Assembly: GCF_035594125.1 (NCBI RefSeq)
Contig: NC_087151.1
Span: 17,781,001-17,845,000, forward strand
From: Scylla paramamosain
Lineage: Eukaryota; Arthropoda; Malacostraca; Decapoda; Portunidae
Length of the DNA: 64,000 nucleotides
Reading direction: 5' to 3'
Shown: piece by piece, positions 37,765-51,230 of the stretch
Position numbering within the stretch: the stretch's first letter is position 1
Layout: every line of letters starts with the position of its first letter
The notes under the pieces: model-generated
Told to the model about the DNA's origin: nothing
The model's input: only the letters and a program-made list of their open reading frames with translations
Database searches by the model: none
Made by a program: the position numbers and the translations under genes

Positions 37765-38880
37765 TTTTTTATGTAGGGAAGGACACATGCCAAGGGCAAC
37801 AAAACTGTAAAAAAATGAAAAAAAAAAGAAAAAAAAAAAAAAAAGGCCCACTGAGGTGCCAGTCCCTGAACAGAGTCAATAGTGGCAATCGAAAATTACA
37901 GGATAAGTGTCTTGAAACTTCCCTCTTGAAAGAGTTCAAGTCGTAGGAAGGAGGAAATAAAGAAGCATGAAGGGAGTTCCTGAGATTACCAGAGAAAGGG
38001 ACAAATGATTAAGAATACTGGTTAACTCTTGCATCAGAGAGGTGGACAGAATAAGAGTGAAAAAAGAAAGTTTTGTGCAGTGAGGTCATGGGAGGAGGGG
38101 AGGCATGTAGTTAGCATGAAAATAGCAGTAGAAAACAGAACAGCAAGAGATGCAACATTGCAGCAATGAGAAAGAGGCTGAAGACAGTCAGTTAGAGGAG
38201 AGGAGTTGATAAAATGAAAAGCTTTCGATTTCACCCAGTCTAAAAAGAGCAGTATGAGTGGAACGCCCCATACATGTGAAGCATATTCCAATCATGGACA
38301 GATGAGGCCTATGCACAGAGTTACCAGCTGGGAAGGTGAGAAAAACTGGCAGAGATGACACAGAAAGCCTAACCTCATAGAAACTGTTTTAGCTAGAGAA
38401 GTTTCCAGTTTAGATTACAGGTGAAGGACAGACATTACTAAGTTTGGTCTACCCCAATCAGAAATCTTAGAGAGATCACATCAGGCATTCTGTGATTTCC
38501 CTGCATGAGCTGTTTACTTCCTGAAGGATTGGGGGGGTTTACGAAAAGAAGTGGAAAAGTGCAGGATCAGTGTATAGTGGATAGGACAAGAAGTCTGGTT
38601 TAGATCATTGATGAATAATAGGAAACGAGCAGGTGACACGACAGAACACTGAGGAACACAACCTTTAATAGACTGAAGAAAAACAGTGACTGTCTACCAC
38701 AGCAGCAATAAGATGGTCAAAGACAAAACTAAAGATGAAATTACAGAGAGGATAGAAGCCATAAGACAGTAGTTTGGAAACCAAAAGTTTTGTGCCACTC
38801 TATCAAAAGCTTTTGATATGTCTAAGGCAACAGCAAGTTTCACCAAAATCCCTAAAAGTGTGTTTTGTTCTCATATCTGG
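37765..38880 (-). mobile_element. LINE-A copy, C-terminal half, degenerate
   Basis: On the minus strand the 3' UTR lies at 37765-37880 (A-run, then the inverted GCACCTCAGTGGGCC). The C-terminal domain follows, with MEYASHVWG and FHFINSSPLTDCLQPLSH (ORF 38291-38034), and more decayed RT up to the inverted DISKAFD segment near 38805-38830. It has many indels and is older than the plus-strand LINE-A copies. Confidence 0.85.
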
Positions 38881-38922
38881 TGTGATACAGCACTGTAGCT
38901 GTGCAGTACCATGACATCTAAA

Positions 38923-41900
38923 ACCATGTGTGTGTGTATGTATTTATTTATCTATTTACCTAATTGTGAAATATGGGAGAGGAGCTAAGCTTGTACTGTC
39001 CCATTTCCATAACTGTTTTTATCCAACTTTTCCTTAAAGTCATGAATATTTGTAGTACACACCACTTCCCCTTCCGGTCCATTTCATGCCTTTATGCTTC
39101 TATGAAGGAAGCTAAACTTCTTCATGTCCCTTCTTTAGGTGGTTACTTTTAGTTTTCTTCCATGTCCTCCTGTTTCTCTTTCATTCATTATAAAGAGATG
39201 TTCCCTATCTAGTTTTTCCATCCCATTCAACAATCTGTACAATGCAATCAAGTCACTTCTCTCTCGTCTCTTTTCCAAGGTTGGGAGTTGCATTCTAGCT
39301 AGTCACTCCTCATATGACAAATCTTGCAATTCTGTTATCATCTTTGTTGCTGCTCTCTGTATTCCTTTCAACTTTCTTATGTGCTTTTTTTCATGTGGTG
39401 ACCAAATTAATGCTGTGTATTCTAATCTCAGACATATCACTGTGGTGATTATTTTCCTCATCATTTCTACATCCTGATAAGCAAAGGCAACTCTTATATT
39501 CCTTAGTAGGCTGAGTTTCACTTTTTTTCTTGTTAATATGTTTTTCCAGTGATAAATTCTCTGAGAAAATCATTCCCAGATTTTTTTCTCTTGCTGTCTT
39601 ATTTACTGTTTCATTCCCCATCTTATGGTTATAGCTACACCTTCTGTTACTTTTTCCAAATTCCATCTTTTTACACTTACCAAAGTTAAATTCCATTTGC
39701 CATCTGTTTCTCCACTTGCACACCTTGTCTGTAAGTCTTTGTAATTCTTCACAATCTTCAGTTCCCTTCACTCTTCTCGTAAATTTTGCATCGTCAACAA
39801 AAAGACTCACATAGCTGGATACATTCTCCACCATATCATTTATATTCACTGCAAACATTATTGGTGCCAACACTGACCCTTGGGGGACCTCACTTAATAC
39901 TGGGCTCCACATTGATGTCTGGTCCCTTATTACTGTTCGCATCTCTCTGTTTTTTAAGCAAATCATCCATCCAATTCAGCATTTTTCCATTTACACCACC
40001 TATCTTTTCCAGCTTCCACACCAGTCTATTATGTGGCACTTTAACAAAAGCTTTTCTTAAATCTAGATAAATACAGTCTGCCCAACCATCTCTCTCCCGT
40101 ATGATATCAATCACTCTTGAATAATAACATAATAAAATTGACAAATTGAAAAGTTGTGAGAATCTCCTTATCTTCCAAAAACTTGGTCCACTTGTTCTTT
40201 ATTATCCTTTCACATATTTTTGCAACCACACTCGTCAGCAACACCGGTCTATAATTTAGTGGGTCTTGTGCGTCTCCTCCTTTAAAAATGGGTATGATGT
40301 TTGCCCTTTTCCAATCCTGTGGAACTATTCCTTCATTAATAGAGGTACATATGATGGTATGTAATTTATCATTAAGCTGGTTACTGCATTCTTTTATTAT
40401 CCATCCCGACACTCCATCCGGTCCATCCTGTGTACTGTTTCTCACATCTAACGTTTTGATGATTTCATCAATTTCCTCTTTTGTTACTTGAAATTCCTCT
40501 ATTTCCCCATTTTCAGGTGTGCCTTATAAATTCCTTTTCCTTTGTAAAAACTTCCTTAAAGCTCTTATTCATCACTTCTGCCATCTCTTTCGGGTTTTCA
40601 TAAACCACTCCATCTAGCATAGCTTTTCTATACTCACTTTGCTTTTCAGTTTAAAATTCACATATCTATAGAAGAGTTTGGGCTCATGTTTATACCTGTC
40701 TATTATATCTTCTTCAAACTGTCTTTGTTCATTCCTCAGGATCTTCACGTAATCATTTCTTGCTTGTTTGTAATTATTCCATAGGTAAATTCTTTTACTT
40801 ATCCTCCATTTTTTCCATGTATCCTCTTTCATCCTTCTTGCTGCTTCGCATCTTTTATTAAACCACTCTTTTTTTTGCCTGCTATTACTGTCTGCTTTTT
40901 AGGCACAAACTTTTTTTCACCTTCTTTATATATTTTAAGAAATTCATCCCTCTTCTCTTGGATCCCTGTAGCCTTATGGAACCTATCCCATCTCTCCTCT
41001 TGAAAAAATCAAAATCTGCCTTACAGTAGTTTAATCTCTCAGCATGGTATTCTTCATTCTTTTGATTCTCTATTTCCTCATTTATATTGAATTCTATGGT
41101 AGCATGGTCACTTTTGGCTAACAGACACCTTATGTGAACATTCTCAATTCCTTCTGGTTCCTTACTAAATAAAAGATCTAGTCTTGATGTTTTTCCATCT
41201 TTTTCAAATTTTGTATCACCTTTTATCCATTGAGTTAATATATTATCCATTGCCAGCTATAATAATTTATTTCCCCAAGATGATTCTGTTCCCTCCATGT
41301 ACCACTGTTCCCAACATACCTCCTTACAGTTAAAGTCTCCCATCATGATCAATTTATTACCTCTTAGCATTTCCTCTGTCCAGTTCACTGTGTCTTTTAT
41401 TATTATTTCATATTCTTCGTTTGACCAGGCATTGATTTTTGGTGGTACGTACATCACTATGTATTGTCTCTTTTTGCCTTGTGTATTTTCCACTCCAATT
41501 TTTTATGCTTCTGCTAATCCATTTCCATATTCTATTTCATCCACCTTTGAGCTCTTCTTAACTAGAAACATCACTCCTCCTCCTTTCTTATATGTTCTAC
41601 TTCTTTTCCATAAATTGTATTGATTTTGCCCAATGTTCTTTACCTCTAACTCATCATATAATTTTATTTCTGTGAGGCCCATTATATCTGGACTTTTCTC
41701 ATTTAAATAAACATTTAATTCCCTTAATCCCAAGATGAGTCCATTAACATAAATGTAAGCTACCTTCAAAATGCACTTTTTTCTCCTTAGCTAGTTTCCC
41801 TATTCTCCCTCTTGTTCAGGTACCACTTCCTCACTTTCATGTCCAACACCCTCCAATAAAATATCTCCTGTTCTTCCAATCTCTCCTTATTATTTGCCTT

Positions 41901-42590
41901 TACTTCCTCCCTCATTTTAATTAGCTCTTCTCTTTCCTTTTCATTTAAGTCTCTTCTCAGCCATATGTTTTTTGTTACCTCATCTTTAGCTAATTCCCAA
42001 GCCTCTGCCAGAGCCTCCTCAGCTTCCTTCTGTGATTTAAATTTTATACTTATGGGTCTGTGCCATTCACCTGTGAATTTCCCTACTCTGTGGTATTCTT
42101 CCACTTCATTAACTAGACATCTTCCCTCCTCTTGTACCTTTCCCACCACTTTGTTTTTACCTCTTTCAGCTCTTTCTCTCTTACTGTTTTGTTGATTTCC
42201 TTAATTTCCTTTTCTTTTTGTCAACTGTCTCTCTTACAAGAGATTCATTTGTCTTGATAACATTTACCACCTTTTGCATAATTTTGGCCTCATTTAATTG
42301 TTCTTCTATTATTTTCTCCCATACTGTATGGTCTCTTGCTCACTCATTTGTTTCTCCAACTTATCTACTTTCCTCTCAAACTTTACCTTATCTTCTTCTT
42401 GGAGCTTTTTCCATGCATCTTGACTTTCACTTAATTGCACTACAGTTTTGGCACTTCCTTCCACTTTCTTACTGCATTCCTTATCTCCAGAATGTTGCAT
42501 TTATTTCTTAGCTCTATGTTTTCAGCTCTCAATCCCTTCAGTTCTTTAAACCTTTCCTTTCGGCGCTTAAACTATTTTCCCGTTTGCTAT
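38923..42590 (-). mobile_element. LINE-B copy, close to full length, degenerate
   Basis: On the minus strand the order is ORF1 coiled coil (42500-42309: KLQEEDKVKFERKVDKLE), the ORF1 RNA-binding-like segment (42149-41787: HRPISIKFKSQKEAEEAL), endonuclease (41769-41503: KSPDIMGLTEIKL, KKGGGVMFLVKK; 41493-41257: IVMYVPPKINAW, MMGDFNCKEV; 41250-40885: SRLDLLFSKE, KSDHATIEF), linker (40832-40614), RT (40445-40107: DGVSGWIIKEC; 40144-39890: DLRKAFVKVPH; 39966-39391: EVPQGSVLAPIMF, with FVDDAK at the catalytic box), thumb and tail. The 3' motif is diverged (TTTACCTAATTGTG inverted) with a short (GT)n. It shows most clearly the domain order of the family. Confidence 0.92.
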
Positions 42591-42794
42591 GACGGCTAAA
42601 AATGGTAAACCTAGAAATTGTCAGAAAACTGTTTGAATACTAATAATTATTTTCTCTTTGTTATTCTGAATACAATGATATACTTTGTAGCTTGATGTGA
42701 CCTCTGAAAGTTCAGTTCATGCCTTATCAAGGATTCCTCCTCCTCCTGCTGTGTGATCTGTCTTCCAGAAACAGCCCGGAGAGCGATGACACTG

Positions 42795-42832
<38 letters not shown>

Positions 42833-42884
42833 CTCTCTCTCATTCTCACACTCTCACTCTCTCATTTTCTGAGACTGTTTTATG
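42591..42884. other. ELP3 intron with (CA)n and (CT)n
   Basis: (CA)n at about 42800-42829 is followed by short CT-rich runs to 42865. No gene recognised. Confidence 0.6.
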
Positions 42885-43046
42885 GAAAAGGCACATCTTA
42901 TATGCCATCAAATATGGTAATCTGTTCCTGGGCAAAAATTTTAAAAATTTCCTCTAATATCACTTAGATTGCAACAAAATGGATATAGAATGGCAGTAAT
43001 ATAAGGTATCTGAAACATAAAGGTCATAAAATAATAGTTATGATAC

Positions 43047-43096
<50 letters not shown>
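42885..43096 (-). repeat. Family M fragment with (CT)n
   Basis: This is the inverted equivalent of 54540-54710. Shared segments include GGCACATCTTATATGCCATC, CTAATATCACTTAGATTGCA and TAGTTATGATACATAC, ending in (CT)n at 43049-43094. In the other copy the same position carries (GA)n at 54437-54539. Confidence 0.88.
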
Positions 43097-43117
43097 AAGT
43101 TACCTTCTACCATTTTA

Positions 43118-43324
43118 TTATAAAATCGAAGATAATGAAAAAATTAACATGAAAGAATGATAGGTATCATCTCTCTGTTCTGATAAAACAGTTGGATCCT
43201 GTAAATCATTTTCCGAGTCCTCACTAATGTCTTCGCTTTCTTCAGTTTCTTCTTCTAAATATTCACTGTCACTGTCTTCAAACTCAGAAGCACTGCTAAA
43301 TACATATGTTCTGTCCTGCTCCAT
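43118..43324 (-). CDS. Hypothetical acidic ORF, unassigned
   Basis: This 68-codon ORF begins MEQDRTYVFSSASEFEDSD and is highly acidic and Ser-rich (EEETEESEDISEDSEND) before a hydrophobic end. I do not recognise a family. Acidic Ser-rich leaders of this kind occur at the N-terminus of some DNA-transposon proteins, and it lies beside a family M fragment, so it could be the first exon of such an element. It may equally be a chance ORF. No further domain follows. Confidence 0.3.
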   Translation of the reverse strand: MEQDRTYVFSSASEFEDSDSEYLEEETEESEDISEDSENDLQDPTVLSEQRDDTYHSFMLIFSLSSIL

Positions 43325-43513
43325 GGTGAGTTATGATCTGAGATCCTTCGCTCTTATCAGGATGTCTCTTCGCACTTATCATGGTGCTTTCCACCCGGCA
43401 GGTGCTTTCCACCCAGCGGGTCGCTGGGGTTGCCAAGTGTCGCCCGGAGAAAGGGAAAATAGCTTAGTTACTGCTAAATTTCCAGAGCTAGTGACAACAC
43501 TATACATGTGGAA

Positions 43514-43843
43514 TCATGCCAGACACTTCCACTCACCATCTGACTCGAGAAACCACGCTTGGAGCTCAAAACTGAGGCGCAAAAATTCTTGATTACGGGT
43601 ATGATCGCCGTCGCTACGGACGCATTGATGCAATTGTATATATACGATTGCCGGAAGGAAAGGGTTAATTTGGCTTACCTGGGTCTCTTCCATAGTTCTG
43701 AATCTCTCCATCAGTTTTTCCATGTCACTTTCCAGGGCCAACACTCTTCTTTGCCATAGTTTTCTGCTAACCTCACTGTCACTGGCACAAAACCCTGAGA
43801 AGTTGTATTCTCCTGCCGCCAACTCGTTGCTTGGCATAAACAA
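43514..43843 (-). pseudogene. LINE-B-like ORF1 N-terminal fragment
   Basis: The first ~55 codons (SGFCASDSEVSRKLWQRRV, ESDMEKLMERFRTMEE) resemble the LINE-B ORF1 start at 9785-9990 in spacing and coiled-coil pattern (RRRIITLQTKMKEMKDRFD). The rest of the ORF has no LINE-B match. Only the 5' part of the element is present here. Confidence 0.55.
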
Positions 43844-44029
43844 ACCACTTCAGTTCGGCTCCATTTTTCTCTTCTAATTTCCTTTCAATTCTACTTTTAG
43901 AATTACCTTTACCTTTTTCCTATTTTGTTATGGAGACGGAAACAGTGCTGCTCCAAACTCCCTACACCACAACTGGCTTATCTTGGTGATCGCTATCCAT
44001 GCGTCCTTTCAGCTTGGCTGCTCGTGTGT

Positions 44030-45466
<1,437 letters not shown>

Positions 45467-45481
45467 CACACACACACACAG

Positions 45482-45515
<34 letters not shown>

Positions 45516-47767
45516 AAAGAAAAGGAGGTTTTGGTGAGAGACACAGTGGATGAGAAGAAATGTATGGTCTTTTTTGGACTGCAAGAGAAGAAAAACCCAG
45601 TAAAGTCTGTCAGAGAGAGAGAGAAGAGAAGGAGTTGGTAAGGAAAATTATTACAATGGTCCAAGATGAGGAACAGGGACTGGAACGAAAAGTGGAAGAA
45701 GCATATAGAATTGGAAAATATATTGAGGTAAAAGACTGTTAAAAGTGAGGATGACATCCCAAGCTACAGTAGAGGAGATCCTAGCGAGAACTGGGAAGCC
45801 AGCTGAAAATTCAGAATGCAAGAATATTTGGGTAAAAAGAGATATGAACTTGGAAGAAAGGGAAAAAGAGAGGGATCTGAGAAATGAAGCCAAGGAAAAA
45901 AAACAAGAGAAGGACAGAGACTGAGAAGAGGAAATTTTATTGGAGGGTACTAGATATGAGACTAAGGAAATGGTATATTCAGGAAAGGGAACAAGAAATG
46001 AAAGAACCACAGCAGCTGACAGACAAATTGCATATGGTGGGAGAAGTAGAACATTAAGAGTAATGTATACAAACATAGACAGATTACTTTCAGGTGTACT
46101 GGAAGTGAGAGATTACTTAAAGGAAATTAGACCAGATGCGTTGTGCTTAATCAAGACAAAGTTAAAAGAGGAAGTTCATTTAAGGTTTAAGGAAGAGGGA
46201 TATAACTATTGGAGGAGAGATAGAAAGGGAAAAGGAGGAGGAGTAGTACTGATAATGGTTCAAGATGATATATACGTGGTAGAAGTGCAATATGGAGATG
46301 GCATGATGGAGGTCATAGGTATAACAATCAAGACCAGTGGGAGAGAAAGGAGGATCATATTAACGTATGTGCCAATATGGGATGTGATTAACAGCTCACT
46401 GATAGAGGGAAGATTACCAAGAAAGTGGGAGATAGGAAATATAGTGCCAATACACAAAGGAGGAAAGAGGACTGAGCCACTAAATTATAGATCAGCATTG
46501 CTATCTAGTGTTATGGGCAAGATCTGTGAAATAGTGATCAAGGAAAAACTGGTGAAATATCTGGAAGAGAATGAAGTTATAACAAATAGTCAATTTGGTT
46601 TCAGAAAAGGAAGGTCATGTGTGACAAATTTACTAAGTTTCTATACAAGAGTAATAGAGGAAGTACAAAACAGAGATGGGTGGGTAGATGCAGTGTTCTT
46701 GGATATCAAAAAAAGCTTTTGATAAAGTCCCACATAAAAGACTATTGTGGAAGATAGAACATACAGGAGGACTGAGAGGGACAATGCTAAAATGGATGAG
46801 AGACTACTTAAAGGACAGAAAAATGAGAACTGTGATCAGGGACACCTTTTCAAGTTTGAGTAATGTAACAAGAGGAGTACCACAGAGGTCAGTGTTAGCA
46901 CCCGTTAGGTTCTAAATATACATCAATGATATGCAGGAGGGTTTCACCAGTTACATTAATCTGTTTGCTGATGATGCAAAATTATTAAGAGTAATAAAGA
47001 GCCATGTTGATTGTATAGAGTTGCAAAGAGATATTGACAAGATTTATGGGTGAAACAAGAAGTGGAAATTGGAATTCAATGCTAAGAAATGGCATGTGAT
47101 AGAAGTGGCAAAGAGTAAAAAAATACCTGCATGGGACTATATAATGTGGGAGGAAGTAATAATGAGAAGCAAGGAGGAAAAAGACCTAGGAGTGACTCAA
47201 GTTATAGATGTTAACAAATATTAGGGTGACATTTCATTACGTACATGGAAAATACTATGATGAAAAAATTATAGCTACTATGCTACGTCCCAGACTGGAA
47301 TGTGCAGCAGTGGTGTGGTCTTCGCATATGAAGAAAGGTATAAAGAAGTTGGAAAGAATTCAGAGGGTAGCTACAAGGATGGTACCGGAGCTGAAAGACC
47401 TAACATACAAAGAGAGGTTGAAGGAAAATGGGACTGCCAACTTTGCAAATTAGAAGAGAAAGAGGAGATCTAATAATGATGTATAAAATAGTCAACCGCA
47501 TTGAGAAGATAGACAAACAGGATCTGATGTTGCTGGAAGATGAAGGTGCACAGATGAAAGGGCACTCAAGATCAGGAAGAGTCAGTGTTTGAGGGACATC
47601 AAGAAGTACAGTTTTCCACATAGAACTGTGGATATCTGGAATGGTCTAAATGAGGAGGTTGTTACAGCACCAAATGTGCACAACTTTAAGAAAATGCTGG
47701 ATAAATATAGATATGGAGACAGAACACTATGAGCCCTGCTTGAACCCTGTACTATACAACTAGGTAA

Positions 47768-47829
<62 letters not shown>
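45467..47829 (+). mobile_element. LINE-B copy with in-frame endonuclease-RT deletion and (CA)n tail
   Basis: A (CA)n tract at 45467-45513 is followed at once by ORF1 mid-region (KEVLVRDTVDEKKCMVFFGL). ORF 45940-46722 (260 codons) is unusual. It holds the endonuclease start (RVMYTNIDRLLSG, RPDALCLIKTKL, KGKGGGVVLIM, ILTYVP) and then runs directly into the RT approach (IWDVINSSLIEGRLPRKW, FGFRKGRSCVTNL) with no frame change. A 7-A run near 46708 shifts frame at KKAF; ORF 46688-46915 continues to RGVPQRSVLAP. FADDAK lies near 46968. The C-terminus is at 47208-47453. The tail motif ACAACTAGGTAAATACAC and (CA)n lie at 47756-47829. Confidence 0.92.
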
Positions 47830-47833
<4 letters not shown>

Positions 47834-47834
47834 A

Positions 47835-48142
<308 letters not shown>

Positions 48143-48453
48143 GGACTTTACACTGTCTCTCATATGAATCAGGTAGAATTGCAGAAATTCAAAATGCATT
48201 TTTACTCTATGTGAGACGAGACATGCAGGGATGTAGCTAAATCTCCATTATCATCACCTCCTGAGGTCTCATTTCTAAGGGAAAAATACACTTTGCTTTT
48301 TATGTTTTCAACAGCTATATTTATTTTCTTTAATATAGCACTTAGAAAAATTAAAAGTTTCAAGAGTATTGGGATAAATTTATAAGAGTTCAGTGGAAGA
48401 GGAAGATACTAATCTGAAGGAATGCTTGGAACACTTTCTAAAGAGTCACTAAC
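48143..48453. other. ELP3 intron, no gene recognised
   Basis: No feature seen apart from the donor site at its right edge (minus strand GTTAGT). Confidence 0.65.
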
Positions 48454-48581
48454 CTGAAGGTATGTTCAGAACACTTTCTAAGACGTAACAGCCCAACCAG
48501 GATGTCCTGCTGTGGATCCTCATAAGAAAGAAAGGTTTCCCAGCCTCCATTAGCCATGTAATCACGCCGGATAAGCTCCAA
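48454..48581 (-). CDS. ELP3: Elongator complex protein 3, third coding exon from the end
   Basis: This 128-nt exon encodes 42 residues ([42 protein letters not shown]) linking the radical-SAM domain to the acetyltransferase domain. [10 protein letters not shown] and [13 protein letters not shown] are diagnostic of ELP3. The acceptor is TTACAG|TTG and the donor TTCAG|GTTAGT. The final AG pairs with A from exon 30814-30995 to make arginine in the TFRPEL junction. The intron between them is about 17.5 kb. HTF replaces the more usual ETF. The preceding exon (expected to encode REVGIQEIHxKVRP) was sought up to 64000 and not found. Confidence 0.97.
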
Positions 48582-49153
48582 CTGTAATGATAACATTTTT
48601 CTTGATATAGCTTCAAAAATACATACCAGCTCATTATTCTAACATCATAGTTAAAACTCAGAAATACAGTGGCCATAAAAAAAGTATACATCACTGAATT
48701 TTGGTTAGTAAAACTATAGAATACAAAATAAGGTTGTTTTATTTACAATTTTATCTTACAATTAGTATTTGGACATACAGTAAAATCCCTCTTATCTGGC
48801 ATCAACGGGACCACCGACATGCCGGATACTTGAAGCATGCCGGATACTTGAATAGAAGTGAAATTATGTCCACAATCACCACCCTACACTCACACATCTT
48901 ACCATAACAAAGATCAGCTGATCGCCGTGCTGCGCGTCGCCACCCGCGCTGCCACCTCACACTCACCAACACACAATACTACTGTACTAACATTCTCTTT
49001 AATACTTTCCTCTTATAAATAAGTTGATGGGTTGCAAAAATAAAGTACATATACACTTATTTGCTTTATTCAATATTAGCCAACATGTATAGCATACAAT
49101 AAAGATATGAAAATGTACGAGTGTTTGTGAAAATTTTTCGCTCCCCGCACCTC

Positions 49154-49807
49154 TCATTCAACACCCTCCGGGTCATCAACATCATCAGATTCTGTACTTG
49201 TTTGCCCCACTTCTTTTCCCTTACAAGCTACTTTAAAATAGTTTCTAATGTCTCCTTGTTTGCAGCTCCTTCTTCTTTGCAGCAAAAACTCATTCTCAAT
49301 GCAGTGAAGGGTCATAACATCTCGGGTTGACATGTATGTGCACTGCTCAGCAAACCTGACAAAGCCAGCTATGTCTTTCGCAGCCTGTTCCCAAGTTACT
49401 TTAGGCTCATTATCATCATCATCATCATCCCTATCATCATTAATTTTCTCTAAATAATCTTTTACTACAGCGTTGATAAGTTCCTCGTCTGTAAGAGTGA
49501 ATGTTACAGCCTGATATTCGTCCACGTCCACCCATTTCTGTAACGCTTCATCTGTCACTTTAAGTTGCACATTTCTGCCCATTTCCCTCAGCTTGCTCAC
49601 CACCGAATTTTTCATGCCACCTACAAACCCTTCAAACTCGTCACCATCCTCATCATCACACATCATCAAAGGGTACAATTTGCGCCAACATCGCATCAAT
49701 GTTTGCCTTTTAACGTCTAGCCAAGCAAGTGAAGCCATGAATATCGCATCCTTAACATTAAACTGTTTTTGGAACTCGGTGATTGTGCCGTCCTCATAAT
49801 TAATCAT
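49154..49807 (-). CDS. Tigger transposase C-terminal ORF, intact
   Basis: This 217-codon ORF begins MINYEDG and reads FNVKDAIFMASLAWLDV and CWRKLYPL, the pattern just after the third catalytic acidic residue in DDE_1 (Tigger/jerky) transposases. It has an acidic Asp run (DDRDDDDDDNEP) and ends TESDDVDDPEGVE. All catalytic motifs and both DNA-binding domains are missing. The ORF is uninterrupted here and has one stop in copy 2. I infer the ATG is fortuitous after the internal deletion. There is no sign of domestication beyond the open frame. Confidence 0.8.
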   Translation of the reverse strand: MINYEDGTITEFQKQFNVKDAIFMASLAWLDVKRQTLMRCWRKLYPLMMCDDEDGDEFEGFVGGMKNSVVSKLREMGRNVQLKVTDEALQKWVDVDEYQAVTFTLTDEELINAVVKDYLEKINDDRDDDDDDNEPKVTWEQAAKDIAGFVRFAEQCTYMSTRDVMTLHCIENEFLLQRRRSCKQGDIRNYFKVACKGKEVGQTSTESDDVDDPEGVE

Positions 49808-49897
49808 AATTTAATTGATTTTATGAATACACATTGATTTTTTATTGATTTTAAGGCTCGGGGAAAAATGTGCCGGATACTTGAAGCTGCCGGATAC

Positions 49898-50626
<729 letters not shown>

Positions 50627-50758
50627 TCGAATGCCGGATGAAAGGGATTTTACTGTACTCCCCTTCAGACTTCAGAACACTCTGGATCCTCCTGGGCATG
50701 GAAGTAGCAAGGGTGGAGAAGTAGGAGGCATTAAAGTAGATCCATATCTTTTTCAGCT

Positions 50759-50788
50759 CCTCTGCCAGGTTCTTGAACCTGGCAGAGG
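50759..50788. repeat. Perfect 14-bp-arm hairpin at Tc1 deletion junction
   Basis: CCTCTGCCAGGTTC, TT and GAACCTGGCAGAGG form a perfect inverted repeat. It lies between the helix-turn-helix part and the C-terminal part of the deleted Tc1-like transposase. Confidence 0.95.
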
Positions 50789-51230
50789 CCTGGTTGAGCC
50801 TGGTTTTCTGGCTGGTACCGTGCCAGGAGGGAGGTTCTCTGCTGTGGTTTTTAACTTGTAAATGGTCCTCCTTGTCACCTTTAATTCTGCCACTATGTGT
50901 ATGACAGACTAGCCTTTGCCTAGGAGGGTGAGGGCCCAGGTTTTATCTTGAAGAGACAGCTGTGCATAACCCATGATAATGAATATGGGGCATCTGGTAG
51001 CGCATTGAAGTTGGTGTGCAAGTAGAATATGGGGTCACTCATTTGTAGCATTATAAAAACCCTCTCTGTAGAAGCACTGGAGATGCACTGAGACCTGGTG
51101 TGGTAAGGAACAATGGATGGTGGTGGGCTCTAGCTGACCAACATCATCACTAGCTCTGCCCACTCTGCTGGTGGCAGGAAAGCAAATGAACACTACACAG
51201 ATATTCACGTGTGTACTTTTTTTATTGCAA

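Noticed and set aside
49121..49330. 69-codon plus-strand ORF repeated at 58195-58404 in inverse
   Set aside because: Antisense shadow of the Tigger C-terminal ORF. Its repetition only reflects the two element copies.
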